Counted from the first letter of the stretch, positions 6,288 through 11,632 are shown. The stretch: 12,235 nucleotides of DNA from Baffinella frigidus (GCA_026770585.1 MU646458.1:124233-136467), one strand, 5' to 3'. A program made the numbers and translations. Notes: generated by a model from the letters alone, not told the origin.

Positions 6288-6335
6288 CCTGCAGGGCCAG
6301 CTCTGCCTCGGAAGTTCCCCGCACGCCCCGAATCC
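6288..6335 (-). CDS. 40-codon exon family, copy b (middle part)
   Basis: GVRGTSEAELALQ followed by CTGCAGG|GTAACA. It corresponds to residues 17-28 of the full exon. The frame stays open upstream to about 6402 (RRRDVHFGRESPVENRG), which may be a diverged 5' part. The plus strand is also open here (VDSAIFYRGFTPKVNIPPPQ), an alternative I cannot exclude. Confidence 0.5.
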
Positions 6336-6402
6336 CAAAGTTGATTCCGCGATTTTCTACCGGGGATTCACGCCCAAAGTGAACATCCCGCCGCCGCAAC
6401 AA

Positions 6403-6487
6403 TGCCGGGTGTGTACTACGAAACACTTATAAGCGAAACGTCGCGTTCTGAAATTCACACTTGTGATCTGGCGTGGTGAGGGTTTAC
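6403..6487 (-). repeat. Second intron-start family, copy at 6403-6487
   Basis: Immediately after the GAG|GTAAAC donor the minus strand reads CACCACGCCAGATCACAAG, then GCGACGTTTCG, AAGTGTTTCGTAGTACA. This is the counterpart of 5715-5792, where the same sequence also starts at a donor. Confidence 0.65.
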
Positions 6488-6607
6488 CTCGTCTTCGAGG
6501 GCCGCGCCCTCTACCAGTTGCGCCTGGAGCGCCAGCTCTGCCTCGGGCGTGTCCCGCACACCCCTGGATAACTCATCCCGCCCGATTTCCTCCATCCGCC
6601 GCATCTC
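6488..6607 (-). CDS. Complete 120-nt, 40-codon phase-0 exon
   Basis: Bounded by GACAG| and GACGAG|GTAAAC, both good splice sites, in phase 0 at each end. The residues begin EMRRMEEIGRDELSRGVRDT and end PEAELALQAQLVEGAALEDE. The stretch is rich in Glu, Arg, Leu and Ala with few helix breakers, so an alpha-helical or coiled-coil segment is likely. Four partial copies (6133, 6288, 6733, 6859) share the frame. A symmetric exon can be added or skipped without changing frame, so the array could lengthen the protein in 40-residue steps. No named domain is recognised. Confidence 0.72.
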
Positions 6608-6615
6608 CTGTCGAA

Positions 6616-6643
6616 GGGGGGGGGGCGGGGGGGGGGGGGGGGG
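6616..6643. repeat. Poly-G/C run next to splice acceptor
   Basis: G10-C-G17 on the plus strand. On the minus strand it is a C-rich pyrimidine tract ending a few bases before the acceptor of the exon at 6488-6607. The length may be imprecise in any assembly. Confidence 0.85.
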
Positions 6644-6732
6644 TCAGGGGTTTGGGGTTTGGGAGTGTGGAGAAAGGGGTGAGGGGTGAGGGGTGAGGAG
6701 TGAGGGGTGGGGTTTAGGAATCAGGGGTTAGT
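6644..6732 (+). repeat. Degenerate telomere-like stretch (GTGAGGG type)
   Basis: GGGGTGAGGGGTGAGGGGTG runs and TTTAGG words between two copies of the 40-codon exon. Confidence 0.65.
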
Positions 6733-6792
6733 GGTTCCCCGCACACCCATGGATAGCTCATCCCGCCCCACTTCCTCCAGCCGTCTCATCTC
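6733..6792 (-). CDS. 40-codon exon family, copy c (5' half)
   Basis: After CTGCAG| the minus strand reads EMRRLEEVGRDELSMGVRG, then runs into telomere-like repeat and a TGA. Acceptor and first 19 codons are conserved; the 3' part is lost, so it is probably a dead or truncated copy unless a cryptic donor is used. Confidence 0.58.
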
Positions 6793-6858
6793 CTGCAGAT
6801 TACGGGTTGATTGTTAGGGGTTGGTGGTTAGGGATTAGGGGTTAGGGTTTCCCTAAAG

Positions 6859-6930
6859 CGCTGTCTCAGGGGTGTCCCGCACACCCCTGGATAGCTCATC
6901 CCGCCCGATCTCTTCTAGCCGCCGCATCTC
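6859..6930 (-). CDS. 40-codon exon family, copy d (5' part)
   Basis: After GCGCAG| the minus strand reads EMRRLEEIGRDELSRGVRDT then PET, followed by a TAG where telomere-like repeat begins. The region upstream of its acceptor is ACCCCTAACCCTTAATGCG, showing CCCTAA repeat in place of the pyrimidine tract. Confidence 0.6.
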
Positions 6931-7020
6931 CTGCGCATTAAGGGTTAGGGGTTAACATGTAGGGTGAGGGGTGAGGTGTGAGGGGTGAAGGATTGGGGGT
7001 TAGGTCAGGGCCACGCAAGA

Positions 7021-7160
7021 TTTTTGAGGGTTCAGGGTGTAGGGTTTAGGGTTTAGGGTTTAGGGTTTAGGGTTTAGGGTTTAGGGTTCAGGGTTTAGGG
7101 TTTAGGGTTTAGGGCTTAGGGTTCAGGGTGTAGGGGTGAGAGTTTGGGGTTGGACCTGGG
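7021..7160 (+). repeat. Cleanest TTTAGGG array
   Basis: At 7041-7133 about a dozen TTTAGGG heptamers with rare TTCAGGG or CTTAGGG variants, flanked by more degenerate copies. It is the least diverged telomere-like block in the window and sits between minus-strand exons, so it would be intronic. Confidence 0.92.
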
Positions 7161-7233
7161 CGACGCGGTGCTCCATTTCTTTGGAAGAGAGCGAGATGGA
7201 TGACTCCGCCTGGTCCAGCACCCTCTGCCGAAT
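7156..7233 (-). CDS. 78-nt, 26-codon phase-0 exon
   Basis: The minus strand is bounded by CGGCAG| and GCCCAG|GTCCAA, phase 0 at both ends. Residues IRQRVLDQAESSISLSSKEM then EHRVAQ, rich in charged and helix-favouring residues. A partial copy at 7363-7408 keeps the first 14-16 codons and the same acceptor context (CCGCAAACCCGAAACGRCAG). It lies upstream of the 40-codon exons on the same strand, with matching phase, so they could belong to one transcript. Family not recognised. Confidence 0.65.
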
Positions 7234-7362
7234 CTGCCGTTTCGGGTTTGCGGTTCACGCTTAGTCCAGTAGTTGTTTGGGGTGTATGGATTATGGATTA
7301 GTCATGAGTGTTTGGGGAGTAGAGATCAGGGGTTGGGGTTAAGGGTTTAGGGTTCAGGTTTG

Positions 7363-7408
7363 AGAGGCAGATGGATGTCTCTGCCTGGTCTAGCACCCGC
7401 TGCCGCAT
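7363..7408 (-). CDS. 26-codon exon family, partial copy
   Basis: After CGACAG| the minus strand reads MRQRVLDQAETSICLSN and then runs into CCTGAACCCTAAACCC repeat. The 3' half and donor are missing. Compared with the full copy, changes are Ile/Met, Ser/Thr and Ser/Cys plus silent ones. Confidence 0.55.
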
Positions 7409-7439
7409 CTGTCGTTTCGGGTTTGCGGTTAGGGGTTAG

Positions 7440-7565
7440 GGGGAAATCGAAATTGGGCCGGACAACTGTCCTGACACCTAGACTTTGTGTGGGGGGAAGC
7501 ACAGCGGCTTGGTCCATTTCAAGAACGGCAACATTACGAGGGTCACGATCAGCAGCGAGCCATTT
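7440..7565. other. Coding-like block, strand unresolved
   Basis: Three frames give plausible protein text. Minus: LAADRDPRNVAVLEMDQAAV then LPPTQSLGVRTVVRPNFDF. A second minus frame: NGSLLIVTLVMLPFLKW, ending at a stop. Plus: SGLVHFKNGNITRVTISSEP. I favour the first, because its composition is balanced and it matches the direction of the neighbouring exons, but no splice site decides it. Confidence 0.3.
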
Positions 7566-7612
7566 TTTTCTTCTTTTTTCTTTTCTTTTCTTCTTCTCTT
7601 ACAGCCTGGAAA
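7560..7612 (+). promoter_or_regulatory. Long polypyrimidine tract and AG, possible 3' splice site
   Basis: A run of about 40 T/C with no AG ends in CTTACAG at about 7605. Downstream the plus strand is open (EMSDPKVYEPYDGPASDPIR) until the foldback at 7671. It looks like a strong plus-strand acceptor, unlike the C-rich acceptors of the minus-strand exons, but no donor in a compatible phase was found. Confidence 0.4.
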
Positions 7613-7670
7613 TGAGTGATCCAAAAGTGTATGAGCCTTACGATGGACCCGCCTCCGATCCCATCCGGAC

Positions 7671-7802
7671 GAGTATTTTATCATAAATACGATTTCGGGG
7701 ATCTCCGATCCGTTTTTCAACGAATATCACTACACGGACGTGACCGGAAGCTCCAGGTGTGTAGTAAATTTCGTTGCCAAATCGCATTTATCATAAATAC
7801 TC
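7671..7802. mobile_element. 132-bp foldback element (MITE-like)
   Basis: The ends GAGTATTTTATCATAAATAC and GCATTTATCATAAATACTC are inverted copies with one indel. The arms continue inward through CAACGAATATCACTACAC and GTGTAGTAAATTTCGTTGCC, so most of the element can fold. Weaker complementarity (GATCCCATCC / GATGAGATC) extends outside to about 7656 and 7816. No clear target-site duplication. The stretch 7816-7950 holds no supported gene. Confidence 0.7.
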
Positions 7803-7950
7803 TGCCCGATGAGATCTATCTGTCTCACGGAATCTGCCAGGCTTCTCGGGGGAAACACATTTGGTGTCTTGAAGTTTTCTAATTCTGATTCTAAAACCTG
7901 AATCAGGTTTTGTCACAAGGGTTACAAGGGCGCGGCAAAACCGGGCTGTT

Positions 7951-8198
7951 TGGGTTTTAGGATGTAGGGTTCAGAATTTAGCGTTCAGGGTTCAGGGTTC
8001 AGGATTTAGCGTTCAGGGTTCAGGGTTCAGGGTTGAGGGTTCAGGGTTCAGGGTTCAGGGTTCAGGGTTGAGGGTTCAGGGTTCAGGGTTTAGGGTTCAG
8101 GGTTCAGGGTTGAGGGTTGAGGGTTCAGGGTTCAGGGTTCAGGGTTCAGGGTTTAGCGTTCAGGGTTCAGGTTTGAGGGTTGAGGGTTTAGGGTTCAG
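7951..8198 (+). repeat. TTCAGGG-dominated heptamer array
   Basis: About 30 heptamers, mostly GGGTTCA with TTGAGGG and a few TTTAGGG. The dominant variant differs from the TTTAGGG array at 7041 and the TTTATGG array at 9121. Confidence 0.9.
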
Positions 8199-8295
8199 GG
8201 TGGACCAGCAAGGAGCTATTCAACGTCGGTACGCTGAGTGAGCTGATGACCCCTCCCCCGCCTTGTCCCGAGGCGGGCCTGCCAGTCGTTGAGGG
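8199..8295 (+). CDS. Plus-strand exon candidate bounded by telomere-like repeat
   Basis: Between GGGTTCAG| and GAGGG|GTTAGG the plus strand reads WTSKELFNVGTLSELMTPPP then PCPEAGLPVVEG, with strong G/C third positions. Both splice-like edges come from the heptamer repeat itself. The minus strand is also GC3-rich (LNDWQARLGTRRGRG) but ends in a stop and looks less protein-like. Strand and reality are uncertain; there is no duplicate to compare. Confidence 0.4.
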
Positions 8296-8410
8296 GTTAG
8301 GGTTGCGAGGCGTTCAGGGGTTTGGGGTTAGGGGTTAGGGGCTAGGGGCTAGGGGCTAGGGTTTAGGGGTTATGGTGTAGGGTTCACGGTTGAGGGTTTA
8401 GGGTATAGGT
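8296..8410 (+). repeat. Degenerate telomere-like stretch
   Basis: GGGGTTA, GGGGCTA and TTTAGGG words, including three abutting AGGGGCT units at about 8336-8357. Confidence 0.75.
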
Positions 8411-8527
8411 TTTATCCATCTACACCCAAACCTCTCCAACCCCAACCCCCAACCTCCAAAAACGCGCGAGTGGAACCGACGTGCCCCAACTCCTCAAACC
8501 CCAAACCTAAACCCCGAAATCTAAAAC
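8411..8527 (-). repeat. Telomere-like stretch in reverse (C-rich) orientation
   Basis: CCAACCCCAACCCCCAACC and CAAACCCCAAACCTAAACCC on the plus strand, opposite to nearly all other arrays here. It abuts the array at 8296-8410 head to head. An embedded CGCGCGAGTGGAACCGAC resembles 8647-8662. Confidence 0.7.
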
Positions 8528-8582
8528 CTGCCCGCGGTCAAGATGGATGCCAGGCGCTGCGGGTTCCCGTAATTCACCGGGT
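8528..8582 (-). CDS. Minus-strand exon VNYGNPQRLASILTAG, copy 1
   Basis: The minus strand reads VNYGNPQRLASILTAG plus AG, then GGGCAG|GTTTTA, a donor. Against the copy at 8896 there are three base differences within the shared 17 codons and all are silent in this frame (TAC/TAT, GCA/GCG, TCC/TCT). No acceptor is evident upstream. Family not recognised. Confidence 0.55.
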
Positions 8583-8659
8583 TGGGGTGAATGTTTGGGG
8601 CTTAGGGTGTAGGGTTTGGGATTCAGGGTCAGGGTGAAAGAAAACCGCGCGAGTGAAAC

Positions 8660-8895
8660 AGACCTTATCCGGAGAATCCTATTTTTCCTTCATTTCCTGG
8701 CAACGAAAATCACTACACAAACGCTTTAATATTACTAGTGAGAACTAATCATTCAGTAATTTTCATTGCCAGGAAATTCATTTCCTGGCAACGAAAATCA
8801 CTACACAAACGCTTTAATATTACTAGTGAGAACTAATCATTCAGTAATTTTCATTGCCAGGAAATGAAAGAAAAATAGGGTTCCCCGGATAAGAC
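8660..8895 (-). mobile_element. 236-bp foldback element with internal 88-bp duplication
   Basis: The outer ends, GACCTTATCCGGAGAATCC on the left and GGTTCCCCGGATAAGAC on the right, are inverted copies and continue into CTATTTTTCYTTCATTTCC. Inside are two 88-bp tandem units (8691-8778, 8779-8866) that differ only at the last base. Each is itself a foldback with CATTTCCTGGCAACGAAAAT and its complement. On the minus strand the right end starts exactly at the GT of the donor of the exon at 8896. Confidence 0.75.
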
Positions 8896-8962
8896 CTGCC
8901 CGCGGTCAAGATAGACGCCAGGCGCTGCGGGTTCCCATAATTCACCCCGCGCCCCGTGCGCT
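8896..8962 (-). CDS. Minus-strand exon VNYGNPQRLASILTAG, copy 2
   Basis: The minus strand runs from CATCAG| (acceptor) through RTGRGVNYGNPQRLASILTAG to GGGCAG|GTCTTA (donor), 67 nt. The donor GT is the first base pair of the foldback element at 8660-8895, so the element either inserted at the exon edge or supplied the donor. Confidence 0.6.
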
Positions 8963-8993
8963 CTGATGACGTCACACTTGCCTGCGTTACGGT

Positions 8994-9310
8994 TTTGGGT
9001 TTAGGGTGCTGGGTTTCGGGTTCGGGTTTTGGGGGGGGGGCGCTCCGTTCAGGGTTGAGGGTTTAGGGTTGAGGGTTTGGGGTTGAGGGTTTAGGGTTGA
9101 GGGTTGAGGGTTGAGGGTTTGTGGTTTATGGTTTATGGTTTATGGTTTATGGTTTATGGTCCATAGGTTATGGTTTATGGTCTAGGGTGTAGGGTTTAGG
9201 GTTTAGGGTTTAGGGTTTGGGGTTTAGGTTATAGGGTTTAATGGTTTATGGTTTAGGGGTTAGGGGTTAGGGTTTAGGGGTTAGGGGTTAGGGGTTAGGG
9301 TTTAGCGTTC
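8994..9310 (+). repeat. Telomere-like array with a TTTATGG patch
   Basis: TTGAGGG/TTTAGGG heptamers (9050-9117), then about six GGTTTAT heptamers (9121-9160) and more TTTATGG to 9185, then TTTAGGG and TTAGGGG to 9305. Each patch has its own dominant variant. Confidence 0.9.
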
Positions 9311-9448
9311 AGGGCTTATGGGGAGGCGTCGGTCCGACTCGTCCTTCAAAGGCGATTCTCTTGAGTTGAATAGTGGTATACGGAGGGAGTGCACTATGTG
9401 GCAGAGACTCGACTAGAAAAACGGCCGAAACACTCCTTGAGAGTTGAT

Positions 9449-9511
9449 GGGTGCACCGTATCAGCTCTCGCACCACCCGCTTGGGCGGGAAGAAGTTCGG
9501 GCTTCCGTGAC
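9449..9511 (-). CDS. Four-copy coding repeat, copy 1
   Basis: The minus strand reads SPNFFPPKRVVRELIRCTHQ then LSRSVSAVFLVESLPHSA, open for about 73 codons from 9530 to 9309. Third positions are strongly G/C in the repeated part. Splice sites are not recognisable, so the limits given are those of the repeat. No family is recognised. Confidence 0.45.
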
Positions 9512-9592
9512 GTTTGTACGGAGTGCTCACATAAATGTAGTTAATGCAAAGCCGTTATAACCAAGGCAGAGCTAGATTCCTTCAGAGGCAAT

Positions 9593-9655
9593 GGGCGCAC
9601 CGTGTCACCTTCCGCACCACCAGAAGGGGCGGGGAGCAGCTCGGGGTTCCGCGAC
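9593..9655 (-). CDS. Four-copy coding repeat, copy 2
   Basis: Minus-strand RGTPSCSPPLLVVRKVTRCAH, followed by CL and a TGA. Same 63-bp length as copy 1. Plus-strand reading of the same unit (GRTVSPSAPPEGAGSSSGFRD) is also open. A C-rich CCCTAAACCCTAAACC scrap lies at 9672-9688 before copy 3. Confidence 0.45.
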
Positions 9656-9717
9656 GCGGCGACGCGGCCTGAACCCTAAACCCTAAACCAGAAAAACGGC
9701 ACTCCTTAAGAGGCAAT

Positions 9718-9789
9718 GGGCGCACCGTGTCCGCGCCCCCGCCCGCACCACCACCCGCTTGGAAGGGCAACACTTCGGGCTTTCGCGAC
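9718..9789 (-). CDS. Four-copy coding repeat, copy 3
   Basis: Minus-strand ESPKCCPSKRVVVRAGARTR then CAHCLLRSAVFLV and TAG. 72 bp, three codons longer than copies 1 and 2. Confidence 0.45.
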
Positions 9790-9842
9790 GCGGTTCCAGT
9801 CAAGAGACTCGGCCAGAAACACGGCACTCCTTCAAAGGTGGT

Positions 9843-9899
9843 GGGCGCACCGTGTCAGCTCCCGCACCCGGGGCGGGCAACAGTTCGGGTTTCCGCGAC
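9843..9899 (-). CDS. Four-copy coding repeat, copy 4
   Basis: Minus-strand NPNCCPPRVRELTRCAHHL then TGA. 57 bp, two codons shorter than copy 1. All four copies differ in length only by whole codons. Confidence 0.45.
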
Positions 9900-9988
9900 G
9901 CAGCGACGGGCGCCGCGCCGCGCGGACGCTCCATCGCGTCATCCTCGCCTGCCGCGTGCCCGCGCGGCATGCCTTGGAATCTGCTGGG

Positions 9989-10116
9989 GGCCGGACTCGA
10001 GTTGAGTCTATGACAAAATGTGTCAACGTAAGATCACTTGCCCACAAAAACGCTACGAATCCTAGCGTTCGGTCCCTGAGTTGATTTTTTTTGTCCTAGA
10101 CTCAACTCGAGACCGG
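9989..10116. mobile_element. 128-bp foldback element with CCGG ends
   Basis: The left end is CCGGACTCGAGTTGAGTCTA then TGACAAAA. The right end is TTTTGTCCTAGACTCAACTC then GAGACCGG. The two are inverted copies over about 28 bp with two mismatches, including a perfect 15-bp core (9994-10008 and 10097-10111). Non-coding inside. Confidence 0.75.
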
Positions 10117-10211
10117 GGGAGGCGGGGGCTGAGACGAAGCGGCGAGGAGGACAATACGCAGCGCGGATCAACGGCGCTGGTCCTGCAGAGTCGCGGACCA
10201 ACCGCCGGATC

Positions 10212-10243
10212 CAGAGATATTTCTGGTCAGAGATATTTCTGGT
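10212..10243. repeat. 16-bp perfect tandem duplication
   Basis: CAGAGATATTTCTGGT twice; each unit is a near-palindrome. The stretch 10117-10382 otherwise shows only a C-run at 10361-10372 and no supported gene. Confidence 0.85.
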
Positions 10244-10382
10244 CAACTATCCGATGACTTTAGGCGTTGCCTGATAGAGTCACCTCCACGGCGGCCCATC
10301 CATTCTTAGCTCTCCTCTCGTTTCGCGCTTCCATGTCTTCCCCCACTTCATCTCCTGCCCCCCCCCCCCCCTCTTCCTATCT

Positions 10383-10494
10383 CTGCCTCACTCGGGTTGA
10401 CAACGACTAATTCTCGAGTTGACGGAGAGGGAAAAAGCCCGGGCTCACCAAATTGTGAATCAAAATAGACAGAGTCAGAGCTGGGATTCGCGAC
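10383..10494 (-). mobile_element. Introner-like element E = candidate 112-nt intron
   Basis: The minus strand starts GTCGCGAATCC, then TCTGTCTATTTTGATTCAC, AATTTGGTGAGCC, GTCAACTCGAGAATTAGTCG and CAACCCGAGTGAGGCAG. It carries the donor-side box and the acceptor-side half of the family but lacks the AAGTTGAC arm. The donor abuts the exon at 10495-10538. Confidence 0.6.
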
Positions 10495-10538
10495 CTGGAG
10501 GGCGAGAGCGGGATCCGCTCCGGCTCGAACCTTGCCGC
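10495..10538 (-). CDS. 44-nt minus-strand exon candidate
   Basis: Bounded by AACCCGCAG| and CCTCCAG|GTCGCG. The frame AARFEPERIPLSPS plus two bases has G/C at all third positions but one. The acceptor lies in a CCCCCAAACCCGCAG telomere-like context. It is similar in size and phase to the 47-nt exons. The plus strand (IRDLEGESGIRSGSNLAAC) is an alternative without splice support. Confidence 0.45.
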
Positions 10539-10606
10539 CTGCGGGTTTGGGGGTTATGGTTTGGGTTTCCCAGTCTGGAGTCGAATTCGGGGTTTCAGAG
10601 TTTCAG

Positions 10607-10858
10607 CGAGCGCGCATCCAGGGGCGCGGCGAGAATAGAGCTCATCAGTATTCCGGACAGCCAGCACGGAGGCTCCGAGTGCCGGGGTGCGTCTTCCAGT
10701 GGCGTGCGCTTGCTGCGGCCGAGGCTGTACTACCCCGTTTCTCGGGAAGATTGCGTGGATTGGGGAGGGGGCGGGCAGCGGCAGGGCCATGCATACGCCG
10801 TGTGCAATTTTGGGGGCAACGCCTGGTCCACTGCTCACCGACATTCCCGAGCAGCAGC
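10607..10858 (+). CDS. Plus-strand exon, unknown protein
   Basis: From TTTCAG| the plus strand is open for 84 codons with strong G/C third positions, including RIELISIPDSQHGGSECRG, GVRLLRPRLYYPVSREDCVD and GHAYAVCNFGGNAWSTAHRH. A donor GC|GTAGGA lies at 10858; an earlier GCC|GTGTGC in phase 0 would join better to the next block. A longer plus-strand frame (10532-11260) overlaps this one but has weaker codon bias. No family is recognised. Confidence 0.5.
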
Positions 10859-10880
10859 GTAGGAATCAGTCTCTCCTCAG

Positions 10881-11087
10881 CGGTCTGGTTCGCTTGCCCT
10901 TACGATGATCGTCCAGCTCCTCGGGCCCCTGGCACGAGATATGAGGCGGGACGAGAGCCCCAGGGGTCGAATCAGAACCACACCAAAGAAGTCCGAGAAG
11001 CGGCCTTGTCAAGAGACGTCGCCCGCCCTTCCCTTCCGAATCTCCTCCCGCCAAACGCGATTTTGGCCACTTTTCTGCAAATGTTGA
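10881..11087 (+). CDS. Plus-strand exon or short ORF, basic protein
   Basis: After CTCCTCAG| the frame reads RSGSLALT then MIVQLLGPLARDMRRDESPR and RTTPKKSEKRPCQE, with very strong G/C third positions to about 11050 and a TGA at 11085-11087. The second half is basic. It may continue the exon at 10607-10858 or start at its own ATG (10905). Donor not placed; no family recognised. Confidence 0.48.
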   Translation, partial: RSGSLALTMIVQLLGPLARDMRRDESPRGRIRTTPKKSEKRPCQETSPALPFRISSRQTRFWPLFCKC

Positions 11088-11096
11088 CAGCCGGAG

Positions 11097-11127
11097 ATTT
11101 GACCAGTCCAAGAACCGCTGGTCAAAT
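11097..11127. repeat. 10-bp perfect inverted repeat
   Basis: ATTTGACCAG (11097-11106) and CTGGTCAAAT (11118-11127) separated by 11 nt. No run of T follows on either side, so it is not a bacterial-type terminator. Confidence 0.75.
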
Positions 11128-11157
11128 TTCTAATAGAGGGATTTGGGTTTTTGGTAC

Positions 11158-11264
11158 AGCCTGCGTCGCTCCTGCTGCTGGGAGAGGGGTTTCCCTCTCG
11201 GTCTTGGTGTTGCGCCGCCTCCAGCTGGCGCAAGATCTCCGCCACAGACTCCCGAAATAGCAAC
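11158..11264 (-). CDS. Minus-strand exon candidate, helical
   Basis: Between TTCCAG| and GGCT|GTACCA the minus strand reads LLFRESVAEILRQLEAAQHQ then DREGNPSPSSRSDAG, like an amphipathic helix followed by a flexible linker. The GTACCA start resembles the other minus-strand introns. It would lie inside the plus-strand gene region, so either genes interleave or this is a shadow of the plus frame VSLSVLVLRRLQLAQDL. Confidence 0.35.
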
Positions 11265-11388
11265 CTGGAACCGTAGGGGCTTGATTGGAAGGGGTCTAAT
11301 TCTGAGAGTGTTCTTCACACAAAGAGAGGTTAGTGGGGGGCGCTGCACCATGGAGAAAGGATCGGCAAGATTGCAGGAGGAGGCATGA

Positions 11389-11465
11389 GTGCTGGCGCCG
11401 GTCCCTCCCGAGCTAGTCGCGGAGTTCACGGGCCTGACCAACAATCAGGCGTACAACGCGCTCTG
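11389..11465 (+). CDS. Methyltransferase gene, upstream exon
   Basis: The plus strand reads LAPVPPELVAEFTGLTNNQA then YNAL plus TG, ending at CTCTG|GTGAGC, a good donor. Every codon but a few ends in G or C. Joined to the next exon it gives a seamless ...YNALW-TDSNEARRQKR. Its own 5' limit is unclear: an in-frame TGA lies at 11386-11388, directly after a frame (MEKGSARLQEEA) that would otherwise continue into this exon. Either a weak acceptor (ATGAG|TG) is used, or the stop is a nonsense change. Confidence 0.6.
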
Positions 11466-11632
11466 GTGAGCCCTGCCAGCACCGTATCTCCTCCTCATTC
11501 TCTCCGCACGCTTGAACCGCCCGCAGCCACGTGGCTTCGTATTTTCGGGGTTTCGGGTTCCGGGTTAGCGTATACGGTGTAGGGGTAAGGGGTGAGGGGT
11601 GAGGGGTTGGAGTAGAAGGATTCAAGTTGCAG
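11466..11632 (+). other. 167-nt intron of the methyltransferase gene
   Basis: Starts GTGAGC and ends AAGTTGCAG. About 70 nt of it (11540-11612) is TTTCGGG/GGGGTGA telomere-like variant repeat, G-rich in the sense direction. Splicing it restores one continuous frame across exons with strong codon bias. Confidence 0.6.

Noticed and set aside
6330-6409. Plus-strand exon VDSAIFYRGFTPKVNIPPPQ ending CGG|GTGTGT
   Set aside because: It overlaps a minus-strand copy of the 40-codon exon that has four homologues. No duplicate supports the plus reading.
7041-7133. A true telomere end
   Set aside because: The array is internal, flanked by exons on both sides, and includes variant heptamers. C-rich arrays in opposite orientation also occur at 8411 and 12207.
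10383-10494. Equal length (112 nt) of elements C and E as evidence of a fixed-size unit
   Set aside because: E lacks one hairpin arm and has extra sequence at both ends, so the equal length is chance.
11097-11127. Rho-independent terminator
   Set aside because: The inverted repeat has no following T run, and the context is eukaryotic.
10532-11260. Longest open frame in the window (242 codons, plus strand)
   Set aside because: It crosses two stretches whose codon bias clearly favours other plus-strand frames, and contains a telomere-like scrap. Long frames without stops arise easily in GC-rich DNA.
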